Of a DNA stretch of 64,000 nucleotides, positions 31,640 to 42,495 are shown in pieces (positions within the stretch are counted from its first letter, which is position 1; each line of letters begins with the position of its first letter). The position numbers and the translations under genes are program-made. The DNA comes from Dactylorhiza incarnata (taxonomy: Eukaryota; Streptophyta; Magnoliopsida; Asparagales; Orchidaceae): contig JAWHQI010000278.1 in NCBI GenBank assembly GCA_033032865.1, forward strand, positions 1-64,000, in the 5' to 3' direction. The notes under the pieces were generated by a model. The model was given only the letters and a program-made list of their open reading frames with translations. It was not told where the DNA came from and searched no databases.

Positions 31640-32720
31640 GTCGTCGCCTCGACCATTGTCGTCGCCACGACCATTGTCGCTCCCCGACCAATGTCTCCCA
31701 GAAGACTAATATCGCCCCCCGACCAATGTCTCCCCGAAAACCAATATCGTCCATCGACGACCAATGTCACCACAACGACAAATGTCGCCCCCACGACTAA
31801 TGTCGCCCCCACGACCAATGTCTCCCCCACGATCAATGTCGCCCCGACGACCAATGTAGCCCCGACGACTAATGTAGCTCCGTCACCACAACGACAAATG
31901 TCGACCCCGTGCGGGGGGCGACATTGGTCGTGGTGGCGACATATGTCGTGGGGGCGACATTTGTCGTGGGGGCGACATTTGTCGTGGTGGCGACATTGGT
32001 CGTGGGGGCGACATTGGTCGTGGGGGCGACATTGGTCGTGGGGGCGACATTGGTCGTGGGGGCGACATGGGTCGTGGGGGCGACATGGGTCGTCGGGGCG
32101 ACATGGGTCGTCGGGGCGACATTGGTCGTGGGGGCGACATTGGTCGTAGGGGCGACATTGGTCGTGGGGGCGACATTGGTCGTGGGGGCGACATGGGTTG
32201 TGGGGGAGACATTAGTCGCCCCGACGACTAATGTAGCCCCGACGACTAATGCCGCCCCGACGACTAATATAGCTCCGACGACCAATGTCACCCCGACGAC
32301 CCATGTCGCCCCCACGACCAATGTCGCCCCCACGACCAATGTCGCCCCCACAACCAATGTCGCCACCACGACAAATGTCGTCACCACGACAAATGTTGCC
32401 CCCACGACATATGTCGTCACCACGACCAATGTCGCCCCCCCCCCCCACCCCGCACGGGGTCGACATTTGTCGTTGTGGTGACGGAGCTACATTAGTCGTC
32501 GGGGCTACATTGGTCGTCGGGGCGACATTGGTTGTGGGGGAGACATTGGTCGTGGGGGCGACATTTGTCGTTGTGGTGACATTGGTCGTCGAGGGACGAT
32601 ATTGGTTTTCGGGGAGACATTGGTCGGGGGGCGATATTAGTCTTCTGGGAGACATTGGTCGGGGGGCGACAATGGTCGTGGCGACGACAATGGTCGAGGC
32701 GACGGCATCTACATGTAACA
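31640..32720. repeat. Central 18-bp minisatellite with alternating orientation
   Basis: Many units of CGACCAATGTCGCCCCCA and its reverse complement. The orientation flips about four times: one way at 31640-31905, the other at 31906-32215, back at 32216-32450, and back again at 32450-32700. The palindrome centre is near 32215-32225. Every ORF here on either strand is a by-product of the 18-bp period. Confidence 0.9.
32435..32446. repeat. Poly-C tract (12 nt)
   Basis: Next to CACCCCGCACGGGG. The mirror site in the left arm (near 31910) has only six G. Confidence 0.9.
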
Positions 32721-33353
32721 CACATACATGCGAAGTTGATACTTGTAATGAAAAATCAGAATAAAGTTCATACTTATAATGAATACATCTCAGAAGACAA
32801 TACATATCAAAAAATATCAGAGGAGCATTTCGCAATGTAAAAATCCATTCACAGCAAGAGGTACATAACAGTAGCATTAATTACAAAAGTGATTTCAAAA
32901 ATTAAAATATGACATAATCCGACATAATCCAAAAGTTGAATTCATATCAAAATATCGGGGCCCTCTTCTGATGCAGTAATGGATTTCATTCAGTGTCCTT
33001 GGGAGATTCTGTTTTTGTTAGGTGTTACCTTTCAATCATCGTGAAAGCAAAATTCCACTCTGCTCTTCCACTCAGGCCTCTTGGCACTACTGGGATAATT
33101 AGCCGAAATCCTTCAACTCTAGTACGCGGACCATCAGACCACCTGTCTGTACCTCCCGTGTAAACTTCATCATAGTAGTCATAATCATTGTTAGTGTTGA
33201 CAGTGGTATTGCATTTTTAATTTTGGTCTGCCATCTGCATGTGTTTGAGATGAATTAGGGATCCAAATTAGAGAATGCAATTGATATTCATAAAAGTGCA
33301 TAACATAGTGAGAATAAACTAAAACACATAACATAGTGTGTGCATCGTAGTAT

Positions 33354-34571
33354 TCATGAAAATTCATAAAATATAGAAAGTAAAAGAAAGTAGTGAAGCA
33401 CATGAATATTAAATATATTACACTTTGTGTATACCTGCAGATGACAGGTTGGGTAACAGATTTTTGTTATAATTGCTCTGCTTTCCATATAACTGACATC
33501 AGTTTGTGAACTTAGATTAGGAAATATCGCATCGATTAATATATTTATGGAGCGTTCATCTTCCCAAGGAATGACCATTGAGTTTGGAATTTGAATCATA
33601 TCATTTAGCAAAGTTGGTTCATCACCATTACCAACGCGCAATAAGAAGTCTGAGAATTGTGGATCATCATGAGCTCGCATATTCACAGTTAAGCTAAGAA
33701 TGCGGACGTTCGTCCAAAGATACGATTCAACGATGCTTGCGCCAATAATTTGAGATTTTGTTCCATTCACAACAACGGGCGTTAGTTGACGAAAATCACC
33801 ACCAAAGATCATAACTTTGTCACTGAATGGCTCATTCACATCAAGCACATCCTTAAAAGATCGATCTACAACTTCGAATGCTTTCCTATGAATCATTGGC
33901 GCCTCATCCCAAATAATTGCCCCTGCCTGTTGTATTAAATCACGTAAATCTGACTGTTTATTAAATTTGCATGTTGATATTATTTCAAATTTGATTGGTA
34001 TTTTGAACTTTGAATGTGCAGTCCTCCCACCAGGGAGCAGATTTACCGCGATGCCCGATGAAGTTGTTGCCAATATAATGAAACCTTCCTTTCTAAAAGT
34101 TGCTAGCAATGCTCGATAAAGGTATGTTTTTCCTGTGCCTCCCGGACCATCTAAGAAGAACATCGCCCTTTGTCGTTCTCGTATAGTTGTACCTATAATG
34201 TTGAATGTTGTATGTTGATCTGAGTTAAATGAGTGAACTGAATTTAAATCATCATCACATATTGAGAAAGAAATCTCATGTTCGATTAGGTTGGAGAAGT
34301 TCTGTAATCCCTCAAAACCTTCACTTATGGCCGGCAAACCAAAATCTGTTACAGTTTTCTTATGTTGTTGTAGAATATCGTTCAAATCATGAAGTAGTTT
34401 ATCTTGTCTGTAAGTACTATTTAACGTGCTCGTTGATGTGTAATCTTCAGTCATACTGTCGAAGTTTTCATCCCACAGGTCTCGCACAGAGGTCGGTTCA
34501 CAGTATAACAGAATCGTTGCAAAGAGTCTTCTCAACGAAATTGACATTCTAAAACATCTTGCTTCAGCCAA
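33354..34571 (-). pseudogene. Helitron Pif1-like helicase, right arm, C-terminally truncated
   Basis: 405-codon open frame matching the left-arm helicase with about 20 residue changes and one added Leu. Walker A GPGGTGKT, Walker B IIWDEAP and FGGDFRQLT are all present. It lacks the same last motifs, ending with the same unrelated tail. The upstream join to Rep is broken by a TAA at about 34626 (TIF then stop) where the left arm reads TTFKQAAERYG. Confidence 0.87.
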
Positions 34572-34625
34572 GCAATCACGAATGCTATTATCCTCTTCAA
34601 GAAGTCCGTATCGCTCTGCAGCTTG

Positions 34626-35901
34626 TTAAAAGATTGTACACTGAACACCTGTCACACACTTTAGATCCTCAAAAGATTTTGGACTTTTAACGTGGTTGAG
34701 TAGCAATCGCAAGTAAAATCTTTCGCCTTCCATCGGGGAGACTGCATATATCCTACCAATAACCTTTTGGTTTGATACTCTCGGTATCCATCGATGTTCT
34801 GTCGTCAGATATCTAAAGTATTTTGGAAAATCTTTATATAAGTACTTCTCGAGGTCATGGTCCTCGTTGTACTGCCTAAAAAATTCAGTCAGCATTGATT
34901 GAGAGTTCCTGTCATTTGCCAAGACACTTGAAATTGTTTGCTCACTGTCAAAGTGAACCTGGTGTTGATTTGGTAAATGAATTAGTAGTCTTGAAACGGA
35001 CGGATACATTCTCGTCATCTCGAACTTGAATATCTTCCACAGTGCCTCTGGTGCACAAACCAAACGACCGTCGACGTACTTGCTAACCTCATCATAGTTA
35101 GGGGCAGGGCAAACTTCAAACGACACGCAGTCATGTCCTTTGTAGACATACTTATACAAATACTTGATACTCTTGATACTACTACATATCTCCAAATTGA
35201 TGTGGCAATCATATCTTAAGAGTAACCAAGGGTTGTATGGTACCACCCATCTGTTGTCCACAACAAATCCCTCACCACGCCCAATTCTAATAGTTCTACT
35301 GTTGTCAACACGTCGTCGATAAACTGGATATGAGTCTATCCCTTGTACAGTATATTCTGAAAAAGGCTTAGGATATCCTTTATTGCACCCGAAGTGTTTC
35401 ATGCATTGAGCAGTCGGGTTGTAGTGACCACATGGGCCATGTATCATATGTTTTAGAACTGCATCATATAAAGGTCGATCATCTTGTTGATTGGGTATCT
35501 CAGCACTGACTAAAGAATCATACTCATCCGGAGTATTTAGTTTATCTTCTGCGCCAAGAATAACCAACATGTGTACGTGTGGTAAACCCCTTTCTGAAAT
35601 TCAATAATGTGGACGTGCGCAACCACCTTTCCAAGGAGACCCTTAACAAAGATCTCTTCTTTCAAATTTTCATATTTTGCTCTAAAAATTCGTGTAAGTA
35701 AATCTGGACGATCATGTGGTGATTGTCCTGGATACAGTTCATTTTTTATTTCATTCCAATTAGGATTGCAAGTCATGGTTAAGAATAAATCCGGTTTGTC
35801 GTAGTGTTGTACGATTGACATCGCGTCTTGATACTTCTGATACATATCTAGAGGACTTCCAATGAAAGAAGATGGAAGGACGGTTCGTCGCTCAATGTTT
35901 C
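34626..35901 (-). pseudogene. Helitron Rep region, right arm
   Basis: Starting after the 94-nt intron, it reads through TMTCNPNWNEIKNELYPGQS, which the left arm has lost. A single-base deletion in the A-run just before the HUH motif (near 35590) shifts the frame, so EFQKRGLPHVHMLV is split here. From 35570 the frame is open through KYLYKYVYKGHD to 34626. The two arms thus carry different breaks: neither is functional, and each preserves what the other lost. Confidence 0.85.
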
Positions 35902-35995
35902 CTAGTAAAAAAGTATTTAACGCATGAAGCTAACTAGCAACTCGCACATACGAATTAGCGGAGATAGCATAAAAACGAAAATAAAGGAACCGTAC
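35902..35995 (-). other. Intron 2 of the right-arm Helitron gene
   Basis: 94 nt, GTACGG donor and TTTACTAG acceptor on the minus strand; the exact counterpart of 28274-28367. Confidence 0.7.
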
Positions 35996-36320
35996 CTGCA
36001 TCATTTTCACCAGCATTTAAGCAATCCTGCAATCCTTGATATAGCTCTGCATGGATTTTATTTTGATTCAAGCTAATCCATCATAGCTTTTGAGTCTCAA
36101 TTTTGATGTAGTTATCTACGACGTATTGTTGAAGCAGTCGTTCTCCACGAAGAAGTATTGATGGATTACCCGGGCGTATCTACATTAGGACATGAATTGC
36201 ACATGCTCAACACATTAAAAATCTATTGCATAGAATCATTGAAATAGTACGCATAAATTTTGGAACCTAGAGCAAAGATCCGTAGTAGTCACAACAACTA
36301 ACGCGCAACCCATGATCTGT

Positions 36321-37553
36321 CTAAAAAGCTTTATCCCAACCAAATGTACCGTGCGGTAGCATTAGTGGGTATTGAAGAGGATCGTAATAACCTGCGTACT
36401 CCATGACTGTAGTTAGATGCCCACACGTAGAATGAATTTTGATGTCTCTATCGGTACACTCGACAAAATCTTCTACACCAATTAAAACGGCAGCAACTTG
36501 AGATGCGGTAGGAAGGATGTACTGTCGTTCGGTAGACGGTCGTTCACGAATAAGTAGTTGACATGATTGTAAATTCTGATGTTGAGCAATTTGTCTAAAT
36601 TTTGCGACATATGGGTTGTAAGTGTCAAGGATATGTTTGATCTCATTCAATATTTCTATATCGAGTCCATTACTCTCTTTCATACGGTGCGAGCTCGCAT
36701 TATCTGTGTCGTAGATAAACATTTGCAGAAATCGTGGTTTGTTCCCCGGAGTAGGGATAAGAGAGCCAATCCTGTGATATATAGTCTCATGTGCTCTGAA
36801 TGTATACAAACCCTGGTTAAATGCAGGCAGTGTTTCATCAAGTGTAACGCCCATGGATGTGAAAGAAAATACATGATTGTATGCGCATATATTTTGCCTA
36901 AAATGTCGCCCCTTTGCGGTCTGGTCGGTGTAAAGCGCCAATAGCTGTTGGGGTACAGGAATGGATGGTAGGATAACCTTGCCGAGATTACAGCACAAAT
37001 TTTTTGATTCTTTGTGGAATATTCGGGTTGCACAGTGAGGGCAAGTCGTCGATTGTGGAATTCGGTAAACACCGACGATTTCGGAGGATCGATAATCTCT
37101 CGCTATATTTCGATGTCCTACTCTGGAAGGGCGCGTCAAACGATTACGTCCCCTTTCAACGGGTTGATTTCGTTGTTCTGTCTCGTCAGTCTGGACTTGC
37201 ACGGTCGGTGGCAAAGTCATCAATGAGCGCGACTGTCTTCTCCTTGCATTTAGTGCACTCCGTTGTTCTGTGGTTAATGACCGTCTCCAATTAGTAGCAT
37301 GTGCCCGGGTTGGTTCTCGAGCTTGCTCATTCACTGTCATCGAAGTCGAAGGCCTCCCCCTTTTACGTTGGGCTGTCCCCCCCCCCCCCCCCCCCCCCCC
37401 CCCCGCCCTCGACGATGAAGGCTCACCTCGGTTTTGGTCTTCCATCTGCATGTGTTTGAAAAAAATGATTACACTTTCTAGTTTTTCATAGCAATTTATA
37501 TACAAAGTTAGTGGCGACTTTGGTCGAGGGCGGGGACATTGGCCCAACTTCAT
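36321..37553 (-). CDS. Helitron N-terminal ORF, right arm (intact 410-codon frame)
   Basis: This is the best preserved reading frame of the palindrome. The likely start is the ATG of MEDQNRGEPSS, at the end of an ACACATGCAG that may be a splice acceptor. A glycine run follows, encoded by the poly-C tract, then an Arg/Ser-rich basic region, a zinc-binding-like pair in CPHCATRIFHKESKNLCC, and the typical Helitron-N lead-in FIYDTDNASSHRMKES, GVEDFVECTDRDIKIHST and MEYAGYYDPLQYPLMLPHGT. A TAG follows GWDKAF; reading continues beyond it in the same frame (TDHGLRVSC), so the stop is a premature one shared with the left arm. Confidence 0.75.
   Translation of the reverse strand: MKLGQCPRPRPKSPLTLYINCYEKLESVIIFFKHMQMEDQNRGEPSSSRAGGGGGGGGGTAQRKRGRPSTSMTVNEQAREPTRAHATNWRRSLTTEQRSALNARRRQSRSLMTLPPTVQVQTDETEQRNQPVERGRNRLTRPSRVGHRNIARDYRSSEIVGVYRIPQSTTCPHCATRIFHKESKNLCCNLGKVILPSIPVPQQLLALYTDQTAKGRHFRQNICAYNHVFSFTSMGVTLDETLPAFNQGLYTFRAHETIYHRIGSLIPTPGNKPRFLQMFIYDTDNASSHRMKESNGLDIEILNEIKHILDTYNPYVAKFRQIAQHQNLQSCQLLIRERPSTERQYILPTASQVAAVLIGVEDFVECTDRDIKIHSTCGHLTTVMEYAGYYDPLQYPLMLPHGTFGWDKAF
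37377..37404. repeat. Poly-C tract (28 nt)
   Basis: It lies in the right-arm Helitron ORF and codes for a glycine run on the minus strand. The mirror position in the left arm (about 26885) has only eight G. Confidence 0.95.
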
Positions 37554-37559
37554 GGAGTT

Positions 37560-39410
37560 AAATCTGGAGCCCTTATAGTAATATAGTTTGAATCAATCAA
37601 ATTACATCTAATCTAAAACATACGTTGTATATACTCTTAACAGCAGATATGTATATACTCTTAACAGCAGATATGTATTGAAATGAGGGTGCATCAACAT
37701 TGAAATGAATTCAAAGAAAAACAATCCATTATAGAAATGCAAACTAATATACAGGATCAAAATGATTAATATTAATGTAAGATGATTAAATGTATATATA
37801 TACATACAGAGTTGATTATACACATACAGACCCATATATTTTGTGACAAATAACTATCATAATATTATAATGTTGCAAAATGATTAATATTATAATGTTG
37901 CAAAATGATTAATATTAAAATGTTGCAATCATATAACGAATATTTTAAAATTGTCCACTCTTCTCCTTAAATTGATACGCAAATGCTGATTAATTATATA
38001 TACAACTGATGGGGTATGGTTATGATGGGGTATGGTTATGATCTGTGTTGAAAAGTTTCTTAATTTAAAATGCAGCAAACCAGGTTTGCTGAATGATTTT
38101 ATCCTATTTTAACTTTGGAGTTTTCAACAGAAAATTTTCTTATAGCCCACATAAACATTGATTTTTCTACTGAAATTTAATACATTAATATGCAAAGAAT
38201 GGAAAATTTTAGAATGGAAAAATAAAGTTAATATCTGAAATCTATATTCAGAAATATGCAAAGAATGGAAAAATAAAGTTAATATCTGCTAAAAAAACAA
38301 CACTTGCTAAAAAAAATGCATTTATAAAATATCTGATGGAGACCCATGTGATAATATGATCATTGACCCTCTAGATAGGCATGTATTATATGTACTCATC
38401 AAGTAATATGAAGTAATAGATAACAAACTACTAATAAACAGTTTATGAACTTCATCAGAAAGAAGAATAACAGCGAGAACAAAAACCTTGAAAGCAAAAA
38501 CCTTGAAAGCTCATAGCCCAACAAAAACCTTGCAAGCAAAAACTTTGAAAGGTAAGCGTAAGTTAAATAAAAATATCCTAAAACTCATAATATTCATGCT
38601 TGTTCTGATTTCTATGATTCTTGATTTCTAAAACTTTAGATATCTAAAAATCTATAAATCTGAATTTGGTAAACAGAAATCGAGCACATACCTTTTGCCG
38701 TGAAGAAGTAAGCCCCAAGTCAGGAAATGTGCTGATAGACAAAATACAGAATGTAATGAAAATCAAAATGCAGGATAGACAAAATACAGGATAGTTGGAT
38801 GATTCAATCTCTGCAGTTAAGAGCAAGTTGAATGATTCAAAATCCAGGATAGTTGAATGTCAGGATACTCTAAAATATGCATGAAATGCAAAGTCCTGAA
38901 TTATAGATCACAACATTAAATATGGGAAAGGAAATAGAGGAGTTATAGGAGAACTTACAATGGCGAGGTGCTGAAAATAGGGGAAATTAAAAAAGCAGGT
39001 TGCCTCTAGGTGAAGTCTCGACGCAGGTCCAAAGCTTGCAAGGGAGAAGTTGAATGTTTTGAGATCGGGTGAGATCTCAAAACCTGAAATCCCAAGCAGG
39101 CACGGAGGAGAACCTGCAAGAAGGAGAACTTGATCAAATCTGATAAAATCTGAAAAAATATGAACAAAGCTGAAATCTGAGCAAATCTGAAACAGGGACG
39201 TATTAGAGCAGGCCTTCAATGAATGTTGAAGCTATGTAAGTTGAAGAACTTCAGGGACGTATTAGAGCAAGCCTTCAATGAATGTTGGATGGCCACGGCA
39301 AGTTCTGGAGGATGCGCAGAGTAAGAAGGACCTCGCGAAGTGCTGCTTCCGCAGAGTAAGAAGGAGGATGCGCAGATTGGTGAGAAGGAAATGAAATTAA
39401 AATACCAGCT
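37560..39410. other. AT-rich outer part of the right palindrome arm
   Basis: Inverted counterpart of 24915-26734, with no gene. It carries the same direct repeats, plus an extra local duplication of TATAATGTTGCAAAATGATT near 37865-37905 that the left arm lacks. Confidence 0.55.
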
Positions 39411-39414
39411 ACGC

Positions 39415-39690
39415 TTGTGGAGGTCTTCTTTGAGGAGGAGCTCTTGTGGAGGTCTTCTTTCAGGGTTTCCGCAAGCTGGGCTTCACAATCGTAAGGACCA
39501 CAGAGGAGGAGTTGTTGTGGAGGTCTTCTTTGAGGAATCGCAGCAAGGTCTTCTTTGAGGAATCACCGAGTGCTGCTTCCGCAAGCTGGGCTTCACAATT
39601 GTAAGGACCGCAGAGGAGGAGCTCTTGTGGAGGTCTTCTTTGAGGAATCACAGCAAGGTCTTCTTTGAGGAATCGTCAAGTGCTGCTTTA
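39415..39690. repeat. Tandem module of the right palindrome arm
   Basis: Repeats of GGTCTTCTTTGAGGAATC, GCTGGGCTTCACAAT and GTAAGGACCRCAGAGGAGGA. This arm has one to two more partial units than the left arm and lacks the MULE-like insertion. Confidence 0.7.
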
Positions 39691-40070
39691 GGCGGGTGGC
39701 AGTCGAGGAAGGTTGAGGAGACGTGGAAGGAGACTGTCGTGTGCGGGAGGAGAAAGTAGGACGGGGCGCCGAATGCTACAGTCTGTCGTGCAGGAGGAGA
39801 GCAGCATGTGGGGCTTGCGGAATAGATGAAAGAAGCATTGGGGACCGGGTCAAAAAGCTGGCGGGAGGAGTTTATTGGCGGGAGGCGCTTTGCTGGCATT
39901 TAGGTCCATCGGAACACAGAATTACAATATGTATTATTTTATGAGCAATAGACCGAAAAACCAAAAGACATAATTACAAAAGGTGATTTTTTGAGGGCAT
40001 TTAGGTCCATCGAAAGTTTCACCAAACCTCCTTTCCTCTTCCCTTATATAATAAAGATATATATATATAT

Positions 40071-40132
40071 TCAATATTACAATATTGCCCATACACCATA
40101 CATGTATTAAACAATAATTATAACTCCAATAC
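40071..40132 (-). mobile_element. Start of a Copia 3' LTR cut by the palindrome
   Basis: On the minus strand the purine tract TTGAGGGGGAG is followed by TATTGGAGTTATAATTATTG. It ends at the (TA)n where the palindrome begins, so only about 60 bp of LTR remain outside the arm. Confidence 0.5.
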
Positions 40133-40138
40133 TCCCCC

Positions 40139-40846
40139 TCAAGCTGGTGCAAAGATGTCAATCATGCTCAGCTTGGAAATGGTCAAATCAGACCGAGTAG
40201 GACCAAGAGCTTTAGTGAATGTGTCAGCAACCTGGTCAGCCGAGAGGACATAAGCAGGAAGAACAGTCCCAGTAAAAACATGGTCACGCAGAAAATGAAC
40301 ATCCATCTCGATGTGCTTGGTGCGCACATGAAGCACTGAATCCTGGGTAAGTAGGAGAGCTGACTTATTATCACAGTAGAGAGTCGAGCCAGCAACAAGA
40401 GATAGGACAAGTTTAGTCAGCAGCGATCGGAGCCAAACCAATGCAGTGACGCCGTGTGTCATGGCGCGGTACTCTGACTCAGCTGACGAGCGAAATACGA
40501 TGGGTTGTTTCTTACTCCGCCATGAAACAAGATGATCACCATGGAAAACGCAGAGACCGGGCGTGGAGCGTCGATCGGTCAAAGAGCCAGCAAAATATGC
40601 ATCAGTGATGCAGGAGAGAGTAGAGGCATTATCCGCCCGATAGAACAGTCCAAGACCAGGAGCGCACTTAAGATAGCAAAGAACACGTCGAGCAGCCTCA
40701 AGGTGAGATGTCCCGGACGAGTGCATAAACTGGCTCAAAATGCCCATTGAGAAGCTGATGTTGGGCCTAGTATTAGTCAAGTATATCAAGCGGCCAACCA
40801 GATGCCGGTACTGAGAGGGGGTTGATAGAGGATCACAGTATAACAA
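40139..40846 (-). pseudogene. Copia RNase H fragment
   Basis: C-terminal end of a Copia pol: YRHLVGRLIYLTNTRPNI, RRVLCYLKCAPG, then RNase H with SWRSKKQPIVFRSSAESEYR, TKHIEMDVHFLRDHV and VADTFTKALG, ending IDIFAPA. 235 codons are open, but RT and everything upstream are missing: at 40847 the sequence changes abruptly to an LTR of another family. The RNase H domain has D in CITDAYFAG where active copies have a DAD[WY] motif. Confidence 0.88.
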
Positions 40847-42137
40847 ATGAAAGGTGTAGATGCCTTTAGTTGATGCACAAGATTCATGATTCAGAAGGAT
40901 TCAAATTCAGATTCAAGATTTATCATAGATTTGAAGTTGTTACCCGTGATCTCTAAGGGGTGGTTCATGCTCGCTATGACCGGTCCTTTGTTCCTGTTAT
41001 GGATTCAAGAGAGAACCCAAGTCAAGGAGTTGCATCAATTAAACACCACTTTTCATTATTGCTTATGTTATTAATGAATTAAATGATTCATAATTTTAGT
41101 GATTCCTAGCGTATTGGACATGCTATTAATTTAACGAATCAGGTATTCAAGAGTAAAAGCCGTAAACAAGCGAGAGGAATTTCTCTACTTGCCTTAAGGC
41201 GGAAACTGGCGGCAGCGGCTAAGTGATGCAAGCAAAATTAGCAATCTTATTTGAAACTGTTCAAGGGCAAGTATGAATGATGATTGATATAACAAGATTC
41301 CTGCTAGCACAAGCATTTTTCATCGCATAACTGAAACAAGAACAGGTTTAAAATTTTACCTCCCTCAAAGTGAGGGGAAAGGGGACTACCACAAAGAATC
41401 GAAGATTTGGCGGCACTTAGGTTGCGGAAACCATAAATCGGAGAGGGGTTTAGGACGATCCCGCCAAATGATGCGTTGAAGGGCGCCGGAGATCACAAAT
41501 ACATAGTGGTTAGTCAATTGTAGGAGGGACATAATCTTGAATCACAAAGTACACGCATTTTAGAGCACGAAAATTGTAAAGGATTCAAGGAAAATCTGAA
41601 TAAAGGGGGAAGGAAAGAGATTCTTAACCAAGGAAGTCAAATCCGAGCCCAAGGAGGAGAGGGAAGGGGAACCCTAGTTGTCCCTCTCGCAAATCCCCGG
41701 TTAAATCGAAGAGGAATAGGGGGAACTAGGGCTTTCGGCCCTTGGATGAGGTTGGAGGGGGAGGCTGTCGGCCTTGAGGATTGCAAGGGGGCTGCCGGTC
41801 CTTTGGAGAAAGAGAAATGGAAGTTGGAGGGGGCTGTCGTCGGCCACGAGCGCAGAAGAGGAGCAGGAGGGGGCTGCCGTCGGCCAAGAGCGCAGAGGAG
41901 CAGGAGGGAGGCGAGCGGCTGCTGAAGCGAGCGAGAGAGGAGACCGCCGGCGTGCAGAAGGCGGAAACAGAGGCGGAATCGGGAGCGAGAGTTGGCGCAG
42001 GAGATGGGATCGGGAGACGCGGCTGAGCTGCTTGCGTGCGGGAGCCCTGGACCGTGAGTTTAATCAGGGGGCTAGGCTGCGGGTAGCAATTAGGAAAAAA
42101 AATTTGTTTTAATATCTCTTTTTTTTTAGTTGTTACA
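40847..42137 (+). mobile_element. Right part of an LTR (family of 5587-8276)
   Basis: It shares GACCGGTCCTTTGTT, ACCCAAGTCAAGGAGTT and the ACTTGCCTTAA to CGGCAGC block with 6430-7350, and a purine-rich 3' part with 7440-8160. It ends TTGTTACA at 42137. The left part of the LTR is missing at the junction with the Copia fragment. Confidence 0.6.
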
Positions 42138-42329
42138 ATATCATAGTCAGATCTCTTGAAGTATGATGTGTGGTTCAAGGATGAACCAAGCCGAAGTCGG
42201 TGAGCATGTAACATTCTAAAACTAATAAGAGTAGTCCAATGAGTGTTCGGAGTGTCTTTGGGGCAACAACCTGAAGAAAGGAAGCTTTGAATAAGCTTTT
42301 AGGATGGCAAGCTTCTAGGCGAAAGGAGA
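42138..42329 (+). mobile_element. Leader-like sequence after the LTR
   Basis: ATATCATAGTCAGATC then TGTGGTTCAAGGATGAACCA resemble the leader following the LTR at 57390-61570 (ATATCAGAGC, TTTGGTTCAGGACGAACCAA). ATATCATAG may be a decayed primer-binding site. Confidence 0.45.
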
Positions 42330-42495
42330 TGTAGGAATACACTGAATCTCACATCAGAATTAGAGAAAATATTACTACACTTATTACTTAAGTAATATAT
42401 TATACACCAAAATCACAAGCCCCATTTAAGGGCATATGGAGTTATGTTAGGAACTTCACAGTTAAGCATACTTCGGTCGGAGTAATTAGAGAATG
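42330..42495 (+). mobile_element. Cassandra-like TRIM LTR, left part, with 5S-like domain
   Basis: TGTAGGAATACACTG at 42330 fits a TRIM LTR start. From about 42451 the sequence follows plant 5S rRNA: AACTTCACAGTTAAGCATAC then TTCGGTCGGAGTA, the box A region. It is interrupted at AGAGAATG (42495) by the solo LTR and resumes at 52784 as GAATGGGTGACCACCTAGGA, the box C region. Confidence 0.7.
42491..42495. repeat. Target duplication GAATG, left copy
   Basis: Matches 52784-52788 on the far side of the solo LTR. Confidence 0.9.

Larger units (their letters stand above)
20175..40070. repeat. ~20-kb imperfect palindrome carrying Helitron genes
   Basis: The left arm (20175-20262 plus 23565 to about 32215) and the right arm (about 32215-40070) are inverted copies of about 7.9 kb each once later insertions are removed. 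Outer ends share CTTTATTATATAAGGGAAGA, GGTTTGGTGAAACTTTCGAT and GGACCTAAATGCCC next to (TA)n. Each arm holds, from the outside in: a module of repeated GATTCCTCAAAGAAGACC units, an AT-rich stretch, a Helitron N-terminal ORF, Rep, truncated helicase, a short second ORF and an 18-bp minisatellite. The arms differ by many substitutions and small indels (about 20 changes over 405 helicase residues), so this is an old duplication. Whether the ends are true transposon TIRs is unclear. Confidence 0.88.

Noticed and set aside
31469..32877. Long open frames in the central minisatellite
   Set aside because: The 18-bp period keeps all frames open on both strands; the flanking parts mirror each other as expected from the palindrome.
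20175..40070. Palindrome as a hairpin-read or assembly artefact
   Set aside because: The arms differ by many substitutions, private lesions and two insertions with target duplications, which a single-read artefact cannot create. Not excluded: a mis-join of two separate inverted copies at the minisatellite.
20175..40070. Helitron termini (5' TC, 3' hairpin plus CTRR)
   Set aside because: I could not locate convincing ends in either arm; the helicase 3' part is lost.
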